Shown here: in pieces, positions 20,274 to 29,588 of the stretch
How positions within the stretch are numbered: position 1 is the stretch's first letter
Layout of the letters: each line of letters opens with the position of its first letter
DNA from: Urechidicola croceus
GTDB lineage: Bacteria; Bacteroidota; Bacteroidia; Flavobacteriales; Flavobacteriaceae
Direction: 5' to 3'
NCBI GenBank assembly: GCA_905181865.1
Contig: CAJIZG010000001.1
Span: forward strand, 558,001 to 622,000
DNA length: 64,000 nt
Notes under the pieces: generated by a model
The model's database searches: none
What the model saw: only the letters and a program-made list of their open reading frames with translations
Told to the model about the DNA's origin: nothing
Translations under genes and position numbers: made by a program

Positions 20274-20633
20274 TTAATTTAAAATTAAAGTATAATCTAT
20301 CTCATCAACATTTAAACACGCTTCAAAAATATCTTTTCCTGTATCGTTAAAAAGCACTTTAAGTTCATTAATTTCTTGTCCGTTAAACATTAAAATAAGA
20401 TTAGATTGCATCGACGGAATGGGTATTTTCCGTTTAACTTTGGCACTAGCATATTTATGTTCCCAATAGTCAGTTTCAATATTAAGTACAAAATCCTTAA
20501 AATACTGAAACTCATCTTTATTTAATTCAAGATATATATTATTGAATTCTAAAAGATATATTTTACTCTCAAGGCACAACGATAATTCGCCACTCTTTAC
20601 TTTCGATAAAATTTTTATACGGTCTTTACACAT
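20274..20633 (-). CDS. Small cytosolic protein, DUF6686-like
   Basis: 119 aa; IYLELNKDEFQYFKDFV...RKIPIPSMQSNLILMFNGQEINELKVLF resembles the downstream neighbour. Confidence 0.6.
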   Translation of the reverse strand: MCKDRIKILSKVKSGELSLCLESKIYLLEFNNIYLELNKDEFQYFKDFVLNIETDYWEHKYASAKVKRKIPIPSMQSNLILMFNGQEINELKVLFNDTGKDIFEACLNVDEIDYTLILN

Positions 20634-20645
20634 AATATTATAAGA

Positions 20646-22850
20646 TTAATAACAATCTGTTTTAATTTGATTTTTGTCTTGGTAAGTATTTATAGGCTCG
20701 TTTAATTTTGAAATTGTAATACCATTTAAAATTTCAAAAACATCTCTCTGCATTGCTAAAGAGCCACAAATCATGATAACACCTCCTTCTTTTAAAACCC
20801 GGCATATTAAATCATCTTTTTCCTGGATTCTATTTTGAACATATTTCTTTTTACTTTCTTCATTTGAAAAAATCAGATATAGACTCGAAAGTGTTTTATT
20901 ATCAAAAGCATTATCTATTAATGGGGCATACATTTGAAAAGAATCAGTCGTGCGACCACCCCAAAATAAATGGGTTTTTACCTGCTTCTTATCTTTATTA
21001 CTAATCATTCCTAAAAAAGGAGCGATTCCTGTTCCGTTGGCGATCAATACCACTTCTTTAGCAGAAGTAGGAATATGAAAACCACTATTTTGTTTTATAT
21101 TAGCGAATAACATATCGTTTTCTTTAAGGTTGCTTAAATAGTTTGAGCATAAACCAAATTCATGTTTCTTTACACTTAAGATTATATTTTTATCTATTTT
21201 TCCTATGGAATACTTACGCGCCATTGAATTTTTTTTTGGATATATAGAAAGGATATCGCCAGAGGTAAATTTTGTTTTTTTAGTAGGTTCTAATTCAAGC
21301 AAAAAAGATTGATCAGAATTAATTATAGAACGACGAATAATTTTAAATGGCTTTAAGTTTTTAGAAATTGTATTTTTATGGGGTTCTTCAATTTTAAGGT
21401 TCAGTCTTTTACTTTCTGCCCAAGACTTTACCCAAACTTCAAACGCATCAAACGATTGATTATTTATTTTATGAAGTAATCCATCTGGGATAAAACTTGT
21501 ATGTAACTGCAATATAGCATCGACCACGATAGCATATTTACAAAACTCTTGATAGGCTAAAGAACCAAAACCAACAACCGAATATTGAAGTGGGCTTTGT
21601 GGATTAATTTTTGAAAGTGATTTCTGGAAATTTTTTGCGTTTTCTGGAGGTTCTCCATCACCATAAGTAGAAGTAAAGACCACTAAATGTTTTGCTCTTT
21701 TATAACTTGAATAGTTGTTTAAATCTGAGACAAAAACTTGTTTTCCTTGAGTAATTAATGCTTCATATAAAATATTAGCAAACACCGAAGTACTTCCTGT
21801 TTCTGAGCCGATAAGAATAATATACTCTGCAACATCTTTACTAAATTCATTACTAATCTTACTGCTGTTTCTTCTGCGTTTTAGTGTTATGGCAAATCCT
21901 GAATAGATAAAAAATAAGATAGAAAGACAAGTTAGTAATAAAACAATAGACCATAATGTAGAACCTTGACCTGTATGCAATAACAAACTCCAACGTGAAA
22001 TTAAAGCAATTAAACCTTGCTCTTTTTCGCTCACTACCTTACCGTTATATTGATTAATAAGCAACTCGCTATCTTTCAATTTTAAAACAAAGTAATCTTC
22101 AGCAGCACCAGAAAAAGGAAACTCAAGATGTCTCATATCTTTTAAAGAAGTGCTCTTAAAAATATTAAAATCTGTAACGGCTACTTTTGGTGTTTCAGCA
22201 ATACTTTCATTATTTAATTTAACTAATTCTTTGTGCGATGTAAAAAATAAAGATTTTTCTAAGGATAAATAAATACCTGTTATAGTAATAATAATCATAG
22301 GAATTAAAACATAACGCCCGATTATAATATGGTAATACTGTTTAAAGTTTTCTTTAACTATTTTTGAAAAAAATCGACTTATTCCACCTTGTCGCTTTAC
22401 AATTAAAACAACACCTGAAACGGCTATGAAAAATAGTAATAATGTGACAACACCAACAATAACTCTTCCTGTAGATTTTAAAAATAAAGAGCGATGTAAA
22501 TTGGTTGCAAACTTAAAAATAGATTTTTTTTCAATAATATCTCCTATTTTTCTAGCCGTAAACGGATTTATATAAAACCTTTCGTTTTTCCCTTCTTTTG
22601 TAAAAACTGAAACTAAAATAAAATCGTTTTCATCTATTTCTAAACTAATTACTTCATCATATTCTACTTTTAAAGTTTCTATAGTTTTAGAAATAGAAAG
22701 CGTATCTGTATTTTTAATAGCATATGGTTTTAACTGATTTGAAATAGGTTCTAATGCTAAAACAATACCTGTTAAAGTTGCTATTAATATGAATATAGAA
22801 GAAGATATAGCTAATATTAGGTGGCTATATCTCCATATAGAAATGGTCAT
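20646..22850 (-). CDS. PepSY-TM / flavodoxin / ferredoxin-reductase fusion (sulfite-reductase-flavoprotein-like reductase)
   Basis: N-terminal PepSY membrane region; LIGSETGSTSVFANIL and FTSTYGDGEPPENAKNF flavodoxin motifs; ARKYSIG, VLIANGTGIAPFLGMI FNR motifs. Confidence 0.9.
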   Translation of the reverse strand: MTISIWRYSHLILAISSSIFILIATLTGIVLALEPISNQLKPYAIKNTDTLSISKTIETLKVEYDEVISLEIDENDFILVSVFTKEGKNERFYINPFTARKIGDIIEKKSIFKFATNLHRSLFLKSTGRVIVGVVTLLLFFIAVSGVVLIVKRQGGISRFFSKIVKENFKQYYHIIIGRYVLIPMIIITITGIYLSLEKSLFFTSHKELVKLNNESIAETPKVAVTDFNIFKSTSLKDMRHLEFPFSGAAEDYFVLKLKDSELLINQYNGKVVSEKEQGLIALISRWSLLLHTGQGSTLWSIVLLLTCLSILFFIYSGFAITLKRRRNSSKISNEFSKDVAEYIILIGSETGSTSVFANILYEALITQGKQVFVSDLNNYSSYKRAKHLVVFTSTYGDGEPPENAKNFQKSLSKINPQSPLQYSVVGFGSLAYQEFCKYAIVVDAILQLHTSFIPDGLLHKINNQSFDAFEVWVKSWAESKRLNLKIEEPHKNTISKNLKPFKIIRRSIINSDQSFLLELEPTKKTKFTSGDILSIYPKKNSMARKYSIGKIDKNIILSVKKHEFGLCSNYLSNLKENDMLFANIKQNSGFHIPTSAKEVVLIANGTGIAPFLGMISNKDKKQVKTHLFWGGRTTDSFQMYAPLIDNAFDNKTLSSLYLIFSNEESKKKYVQNRIQEKDDLICRVLKEGGVIMICGSLAMQRDVFEILNGITISKLNEPINTYQDKNQIKTDCY

Positions 22851-22862
22851 TTTTGTTATATA

Positions 22863-23360
22863 TTATTGAGGTATCATGCGCACATAACGTATAAAACCAT
22901 TTCCTCCAACTTTACTTTTTATAGATTCTGAAGTAAGTTCAAATTCAACATCATCTTTATAGTACTCTTGATCTTCAACAGCAGATTCGAACCGGATTTT
23001 ATACCCTCTATCTATTTTTTCATCATCGATTTGAATCACACTTATCGCACGTTCGCCACCACTTATAGTCGCGCCTGTAATGGCATCAATAGTAGTTCGT
23101 TTTCTTCCTTGAAAACCCCACCATTCTTTAATATCAAAATACCACTCATCATCATCTCCTTGTACGTACAAAGTTGCCTCATATTCGTCTTTTGAATTTA
23201 TTAATGAAATTGCGATGTATGCACCTTCTCCTAAATAATTGGTCATTTGAATCATGCATTTATAAGATGATGGTTTTGCATCGTTCGTTTTAAATCCAAG
23301 TAAAACAAACGCAACTATTGCAAATATTGAAATTACTCTTAAACTTAATAAAGGTCTCAT
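22863..23360 (-). CDS. DUF2271 domain-containing secreted protein
   Basis: MIQMTNYLGEGAYIAISLINSKDEYEATLYVQGDDDEWYFDIKEWW; DAITGATISGG; adjacent to PepSY reductase. Confidence 0.75.
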   Translation of the reverse strand: MRPLLSLRVISIFAIVAFVLLGFKTNDAKPSSYKCMIQMTNYLGEGAYIAISLINSKDEYEATLYVQGDDDEWYFDIKEWWGFQGRKRTTIDAITGATISGGERAISVIQIDDEKIDRGYKIRFESAVEDQEYYKDDVEFELTSESIKSKVGGNGFIRYVRMIPQ

Positions 23361-23364
23361 ACTC

Positions 23365-24885
23365 TTATTTTAAAAAATTAATATCAATATTGTTTTTGCT
23401 TAGTAACTCGTTTTCCTTGGCTAAATCGTAAACTGTTTCTCCAAAACTTGTTTTTGCCAATCTATTTGCGCCGATAGAAATTAAATATTTTAAAACCACG
23501 TCATTTTCTGCTTTCATAACAGCTTTATGTAGCGGAGACATCCCCTCTTTATTTTTAGCGTTCACGTTAATTTTCATTGTATATAAACGCTTTAACAAGT
23601 CCATATTATTAGCATCTTCTAAAGCAATATGAAATAAGTTATTTTCTTTATTTTGCGCTTCCTGCACGTTTAAACCTTTGTGCGTTAACAACGTTATTTT
23701 TTCATTAAATTCTTTAGGGTTTTCGCTATTAAAGTTCTTCAAGACATAATACATTAAACTATTCCCATCTTTGTCTTTTAGCGTAACATCTGCCCCCTTT
23801 TCAACTAAGAATTTAGCAACTTCAATACTGTTTTTATACATGGCATTTGTCAATGCAGATTTTCCGTCTTTATTTACAGCATTTATATCATTTACATGTT
23901 CCTGAAGCTGCTTTATAATGTCAATATTATTTGAGTAAGCCGCATTTAAAAGCGCCGTATTTCCTTCTTGATTCGCTTGGTTTATATTTACTCCTTTTGA
24001 TATAAAGTAGTCAAACAAAGCTAAATCATTACTCGAAAAAGCCAAACTATGCAGAGGTGTGATGCCTTTTGTAGTCGTAATATTCGGGTTAATCCCTATA
24101 GATTCTAAGTATTTAAAAACTTCGATGGTATTTACATGATTTCTTGCCCCTATGCTTGCCAAAATCATGGCATTCCCTTTATTAGCATTTAATGTTTTAT
24201 AGTCAATTTCTAAATCGACTAGTTGCTTAAGCAGCGCTACGTTCCCTTTTTTTACAGCATAATTAAAAAGACCATTACCATTATTATCGGTACTTTTTAT
24301 ATCAATCCCTTTTGAAACAAAATAATCTATAAGTTTGATATCTTTTAAATGAGGTACCAATAGCAATAAAGAATTGGCACCATCATAATTCTTCTCTTCT
24401 TTAATTTTTGATCCATTAGCAATACAGAAATCATACAAATAGGTATTTAACTGACCTGTTGTTGCTGCAAAATTTAAGAGCGAATACCCGTGGCTATCTA
24501 TAATATCTGTTTTAGCGCCCTGATGTACCAGATATTGCATGACTTCTAAATTACCTCTATAGGCAGCCCAAAAAATATAGGTTCTGCTATCATGTGTTAA
24601 CTTATTCACACCATTTCCTTTTTTCGATAAAAGGTGTTTTACCGTTTTGTTGTCAACTTTTTCTATAAGTGCATACGATACAGCATCAAAAGCATGGCTA
24701 TTTAATTGAGCGATATCATTTCCTTCTGCTATTTTTTGTGCTATCTTTTCAATTGTTGGGTTCGTTTTCCAAAAATCGATTTCTAAGAATATGTTAGCTT
24801 TTTGAGAAAACAGTGCCCCTGAAAACAAAAAAAATAATAGACACGCAATATGTTTTGAAATTTTCATGCTATTATTTTTTAACAA
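23365..24885 (-). CDS. Secreted ankyrin-repeat protein
   Basis: Signal peptide then many ankyrin repeats (GITPLHSLAFSSNDLALFDYFISKGVNINQANQEGNTALLNAA). Confidence 0.9.
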   Translation of the reverse strand: MLKNNSMKISKHIACLLFFLFSGALFSQKANIFLEIDFWKTNPTIEKIAQKIAEGNDIAQLNSHAFDAVSYALIEKVDNKTVKHLLSKKGNGVNKLTHDSRTYIFWAAYRGNLEVMQYLVHQGAKTDIIDSHGYSLLNFAATTGQLNTYLYDFCIANGSKIKEEKNYDGANSLLLLVPHLKDIKLIDYFVSKGIDIKSTDNNGNGLFNYAVKKGNVALLKQLVDLEIDYKTLNANKGNAMILASIGARNHVNTIEVFKYLESIGINPNITTTKGITPLHSLAFSSNDLALFDYFISKGVNINQANQEGNTALLNAAYSNNIDIIKQLQEHVNDINAVNKDGKSALTNAMYKNSIEVAKFLVEKGADVTLKDKDGNSLMYYVLKNFNSENPKEFNEKITLLTHKGLNVQEAQNKENNLFHIALEDANNMDLLKRLYTMKINVNAKNKEGMSPLHKAVMKAENDVVLKYLISIGANRLAKTSFGETVYDLAKENELLSKNNIDINFLK

Positions 24886-25777
24886 AAGACTCTATTGTTT
24901 TATTTATTTCGTTTTCCGCTGTCATTTCGTCCGAAAACAAATACTTGTAAAGCAATTTATTATCTACCTTCTCTTCTAAGGCCAAATTTTGATTTCTGCC
25001 ATACACATCTTTCCATTTGTTTCTAACTAATTGCCATTTACTTTGGTGACTTTTCCACCAATCGATAGATGCTTGACATTTGCTGTTAGCAACTTTTATA
25101 TACGTATTATACCCTTTTTCTTTAGCTAATAAAACATCTGCTTTTCCTACTTCGCGAATTACTTTGCTATTATTTTGATCATGTATCCAACCTTGACTCG
25201 TAATTTCATGTCTATTACCTCGTTTTGTTATGTTGTAATCACTTCTTTTGGTATATTCTCGTCTTGGTAAAGGTGCATCGGTTGTATTCTCCCAATAACT
25301 TTTTCCATCTACATGTACCCACGTTCCTGAACCTTCATAACGTGGACTATCATCTACTTGATATACCTTTTGAGTCCATTGTTTTTTAATTTGAGATTTT
25401 TGTTTTGTTACAAAATTCCATGTATTATCCCCATTAAACATATAAAAATTTGAATTTTCATATAACCAATCTTGTCTCCAATGTTTAATTATATAGGAAT
25501 TAGAAGGTGTTCCCACTTGTAATAAATGTTGAATTGAGATCTTATTTTTTTTATCCTCAACCAATTGAGCCCATTCTAAGCCTTGGGCTATTTTTATTTT
25601 AGAAGGTTTGTAAAGTGAATCTTTGCTATAATTAAAAGTTTCTGCAAAATTGAAGGTTATTTCAAAGCAACCACACATATTTTTAATAGCTTCTGTATCT
25701 TTTTTTTTCTTGTTTTGAGCATTTACACTAAGTGAAAATGTTAAAATTAATAATGATAAAAGTGTTAATCGGTTCAT
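24872..25777 (-). CDS. DUF6607-type secreted protein
   Basis: Signal peptide, MCGCFEITFNFAETF, HWRQDWLYENSNFYMFNGDNTW, PRREYTKRSDYN. Confidence 0.72.
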   Translation of the reverse strand: MNRLTLLSLLILTFSLSVNAQNKKKKDTEAIKNMCGCFEITFNFAETFNYSKDSLYKPSKIKIAQGLEWAQLVEDKKNKISIQHLLQVGTPSNSYIIKHWRQDWLYENSNFYMFNGDNTWNFVTKQKSQIKKQWTQKVYQVDDSPRYEGSGTWVHVDGKSYWENTTDAPLPRREYTKRSDYNITKRGNRHEITSQGWIHDQNNSKVIREVGKADVLLAKEKGYNTYIKVANSKCQASIDWWKSHQSKWQLVRNKWKDVYGRNQNLALEEKVDNKLLYKYLFSDEMTAENEINKTIESFVKK

Positions 25778-25831
25778 TTTTAATGTTTTGTTTGTAACGG
25801 TTAAAATAAATTTAAAATAAATCTATTCTTA

Positions 25832-25847
25832 TTTAGACTGAATTAAA
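25832..25847. promoter_or_regulatory. Imperfect palindrome in divergent promoter region, candidate metal-regulator site
   Basis: TTTAGACTGAATTAAA between divergent uptake operons, just upstream of the -7 box. Confidence 0.25.
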
Positions 25848-25855
25848 ATAACTTA

Positions 25856-25863
25856 TATATTTG
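25856..25863 (+). promoter_or_regulatory. Putative Bacteroidota -7 box for the TonB receptor gene
   Basis: TATATTTG (TAnnTTTG) 19 nt upstream of the ATG. Confidence 0.5.
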
Positions 25864-25881
25864 TAGCAAATTTAATCAAGA

Positions 25882-27966
25882 ATGGTTCTAAATAAAAAAT
25901 ATTTCTATGTTTATTTTTTACTTTTTTTTACGAGTTACATATTTTCTCAAGAACTAGAGGTTATTGCTAAGGATTCTATACAAGTAAAAAGTTTAGATGA
26001 AGTTATTATTACTGCAACAAGAACGATACGACAATTATCGTCTTTACCGCTACCCGCGCAAATAATTACTAAAAAAGATATAAAACGCTCAAATTCAATT
26101 CGCTTAAACGATATTCTTAACGAACAAACCGGTTTAATTACAGTTCCAGACTTTGGTGGTGGAGAAGGTATTCAACTACAAGGTTTAGACTCGCAATACA
26201 CCTTGATTCTTTTAGATGGTGTGCCTCTTGTTGGACGTTCTGCAGGTACCTTAGACCTTAGTAGAATTACTGTTGGCAATATAAAACAAATAGAAGTAGT
26301 CAAAGGTGCTTCTTCAAGTCTATATGGCAGCGAAGCGCTTGCAGGTGTTATTAATATAATAACCGAAACTCCTAAAAATGGTTTTCATGGAAACGTAAAT
26401 TATAGAATAGGCACTTTTAATACCAACGATATTAGTACCACTATTAATTATAAGAAGCAGAAACTTGGCGTTAGTACTTTTTTTAATAGATATAGCAGTA
26501 ATGGTTATGATTTGAACAAAACTGATACTCTAAAAACAGTAGATCCTTTTCGTAATTTCACAGTAAACACAAAAGTTACTTATGATTTTAACGACGCAAC
26601 CAATCTATTTATTTCTGGCAAGTACTACACTCAAAATCAAGATTATATTGCTTCGACTACTTTAGAAGGCGAAAGTGATATCAATGAATGGAATACACAT
26701 TTAAAATTAAGCCATACACACTCCAAAAGATGGAGTAGTTATTTTGAATTTTATGCTACGCGATATAAAGCAAAAAGTTATTTAGATAACCAAGATGGCA
26801 GTCGATCTAGCGATAGTTTTTATAATCAATTACTGATTCGTCCAGAATTTAGAGTCACTTTTAATCCTAATGATAAAAATGCTTTTATAGGAGGCGTTGG
26901 GTTTAATCATGAAACGCTAGATAGAACCTCTTTTTCACTCCAGCCAAAATTTAATTCACCCTATTTATATCTTCAATATGACGGTAATTTAACAGAAAAA
27001 TTGAATGTAATTGCAGGAGCACGCTTTGATAGTCATAACAAATACGAATCACAATTCAGCCCTAAAGCAGCTATTAGATACGAGATAAACGATAAAATAG
27101 CCGTAAAAGGCTCTTTGGGATATGGTTTTAAAGCGCCCGATTTTAGACAATTATATTTTGCTTTTACCAATGCAACCGTTGGTTATACGGTTTTAGGATA
27201 TAACGCGGTTTCTACTGCTATTCCTGAATTAGAAGCCCAAGGACAAATAGCCAATATTATAGTTGCTATTTCAGAATTTGAAGACGCGTTAAAGCCGGAA
27301 AACTCTGTTAGCACTAATATCGGCGTAGATTTTAAAATATCTTCAGAATTAAAATTCGGTTTAAATCTATTTAAAAATAACATTAACGACTTAATAGACA
27401 CAAGAATTGTAGCTAATAAAACCAATGGTCAAAATGTATTTAGTTATTACAATGTTAATAAAGTTTATACACAAGGTTTAGAATTTAATACCCGTTGGAA
27501 ACCTACAAATCAACTTAAAATATCTGGAGGTTATCAACTGCTTTTTGCAAAAGATACAGATACCGAAAACGCTTTTGAAGATGGAGATGTATTTGCCAGA
27601 GAGAATCCTAGTTCACCATCATTTCAACTTAAAAAAAGCGATTACTTCGGTTTATACAATAGATCTCGACACATGGCAAATTTAAAACTATTCTACGCCA
27701 TACCTAAATGGCATATGGATACTAATATTAGAGGAACCTACAGAAGTAAATATGGCATATTAGATAGTAATGGAAATAGTTATTTAGATGCCTACGATGA
27801 TTTTGTTGATGGCTATACGATCATAGATTTTGCCCTTAATAAAACATTTTATAATAACTATCAATTAGGTTATGGAATTGATAATCTATTCGATTTTACA
27901 GACACACAAAACATCAGCAATATTGCTGGACGCATTATATATGCAAAACTTAATATTCAATTTTAA
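25882..27966 (+). CDS. TonB-dependent receptor (HmuR/BtuB-like)
   Basis: DEVIITATRTIRQLSSLPLPAQIITKKDI TonB box/plug, KGASSSLYGSEALAGVINIIT, beta-barrel with terminal aromatic residue. Confidence 0.95.
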   Translation: MVLNKKYFYVYFLLFFTSYIFSQELEVIAKDSIQVKSLDEVIITATRTIRQLSSLPLPAQIITKKDIKRSNSIRLNDILNEQTGLITVPDFGGGEGIQLQGLDSQYTLILLDGVPLVGRSAGTLDLSRITVGNIKQIEVVKGASSSLYGSEALAGVINIITETPKNGFHGNVNYRIGTFNTNDISTTINYKKQKLGVSTFFNRYSSNGYDLNKTDTLKTVDPFRNFTVNTKVTYDFNDATNLFISGKYYTQNQDYIASTTLEGESDINEWNTHLKLSHTHSKRWSSYFEFYATRYKAKSYLDNQDGSRSSDSFYNQLLIRPEFRVTFNPNDKNAFIGGVGFNHETLDRTSFSLQPKFNSPYLYLQYDGNLTEKLNVIAGARFDSHNKYESQFSPKAAIRYEINDKIAVKGSLGYGFKAPDFRQLYFAFTNATVGYTVLGYNAVSTAIPELEAQGQIANIIVAISEFEDALKPENSVSTNIGVDFKISSELKFGLNLFKNNINDLIDTRIVANKTNGQNVFSYYNVNKVYTQGLEFNTRWKPTNQLKISGGYQLLFAKDTDTENAFEDGDVFARENPSSPSFQLKKSDYFGLYNRSRHMANLKLFYAIPKWHMDTNIRGTYRSKYGILDSNGNSYLDAYDDFVDGYTIIDFALNKTFYNNYQLGYGIDNLFDFTDTQNISNIAGRIIYAKLNIQF

Positions 27967-28031
27967 TACTTAAATAAACAGACAAAATGAAATCGCAGAA
28001 TAACAAAAACAATTCAAAAAAAATTAACAAA

Positions 28032-28661
28032 ATGAGCAAAAAAATTCAATTATTGGCTTTAGTAGCCTTATTTATCGGCTTTACATCTTGTGATGATAAG
28101 GAAGATATAGTACCCTTATTAGAAGTAGCATCTGAAACAGTATCAAATCTATATGCACCACAAGGAGGCGGTCAAGGTCAACCTGTTACTGGAGAATTTG
28201 TAAAGTTTAATTTTGAAACAGGATTAACTACAACAAGTGATACCGATTGGGATATTGCTTTTAGAGGATCATCTATTATTATAAATGGCGGAGTCACATT
28301 AGGAACAGGTGATGAGCCAAATCGTACAGGGGAAGCTGCCGTTTACATTGCAAGTGGAACCATGGAAACGGTTACTACAATTGATACTTCTTTATTTACA
28401 CAAGATTCAGATACAGGGTATGCAATTACAACTGGAAGTGGAAACGGATGGTATACTTATGCAGGATCTCCAACTCATTTAATTACACCAATTCCAGGAA
28501 AAATATTGATCATTAAAACACATAATGGCCTTTATGCTAAAGTCGAAATCTTAAGTTATTACGAAGGTGCTCCTGATGTACCAGATGCATTTATAGACGC
28601 CACTCCTTATTACACGTTCAATTATGTGTATCAACCGAATAAAGACGTAACTACATTTTAA
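28032..28661 (+). CDS. HmuY-family lipoprotein
   Basis: Lipobox GFTSCDD; FVKFNFETGLTTTSDTDWDIAFRGSSIIINGG, YTFNYVYQPNKD; downstream of TonB receptor. Confidence 0.85.
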   Translation: MSKKIQLLALVALFIGFTSCDDKEDIVPLLEVASETVSNLYAPQGGGQGQPVTGEFVKFNFETGLTTTSDTDWDIAFRGSSIIINGGVTLGTGDEPNRTGEAAVYIASGTMETVTTIDTSLFTQDSDTGYAITTGSGNGWYTYAGSPTHLITPIPGKILIIKTHNGLYAKVEILSYYEGAPDVPDAFIDATPYYTFNYVYQPNKDVTTF

Positions 28662-28711
28662 AATAACTTAAGAAATAGAAGATATCTTTTTTGTATTGAG
28701 ATAATTTGAAC

Positions 28712-28739
28712 TAAACCCTTACTAATTAGTGAGGGTTTA
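28712..28739 (+). terminator. Intrinsic terminator after HmuY gene
   Basis: AAACCCTTAC-TAATTA-GTGAGGGTTT. Confidence 0.65.
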
Positions 28740-29054
28740 ATTAGTAAAAAAATATATAATTTTTAACTCAGAAATATTTAATTGTAAGAAAGAAGTAAAC
28801 CCCTTAATTATTCCGAGTCAAACGAAGCGCGTTTATTAAAGAGTGGCAACTGAGCGCAGTCAAAATGAGTCGAAACGAATTAAAGTTAAAGTGTATTACT
28901 TTGAACTCTTATAAACTTTCACGATAACAGATAATTCAAACCGACTTAAGAAATTGGACCGCCTTTATTATACTTCATTAAAAAGAACAAATCGAACTCT
29001 GAATGATAAGTAAAATTGCTTTATTACTTTCGCAAAACATTTTAATTAATATTT

Positions 29055-29588
29055 TTGAAAACCTATAATAAAAAAAACTTTTTTAAACATACTTTTTGCG
29101 AATTCCAACAAGTTGACAACTTTGAATTTACTGGAGAGACTAATTATAGAAGTAAATCTGAAAGCACTTATTTTTATACCGATAAAGGTGTTTATAGAAA
29201 TTCGAATCATTGGGGAAGAGTTGCCAATTGCAGATGGAAATTAATTACACATGGGAATTATAAGAATCAACAAGAAGTTACTGGTTTTGCAAAATGGATT
29301 GACTTTTTCCCTACGAATTCAGTTGAAAAAAACTTTTCTATCACTATAGACTATTCTGAAAAAACGGCTACTCTTAAACCCGTAAAAGGAACCGCTACTA
29401 CATACTTATTTACATTCGCGGAAGCACAGCAAAGAATTAAACAAATAACGCATTTATTTAAAGAGGATAAATGGGCTGCTTATTTCGACAAAGACATTGA
29501 TAATTTAAGAAAGGAGTTCATCTCCTGTTTTATCAATTCTGATACTACTTTACAACAAATAAAAGAGAAATTGAAAAGTGGTCACTGA
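29055..29588 (+). CDS. Hypothetical protein with TTG start; possible 5'-truncated gene
   Basis: 177 aa ORF; no internal Met; soluble composition; start overlaps a TATTTTTG motif. Confidence 0.5.
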   Translation: MKTYNKKNFFKHTFCEFQQVDNFEFTGETNYRSKSESTYFYTDKGVYRNSNHWGRVANCRWKLITHGNYKNQQEVTGFAKWIDFFPTNSVEKNFSITIDYSEKTATLKPVKGTATTYLFTFAEAQQRIKQITHLFKEDKWAAYFDKDIDNLRKEFISCFINSDTTLQQIKEKLKSGH

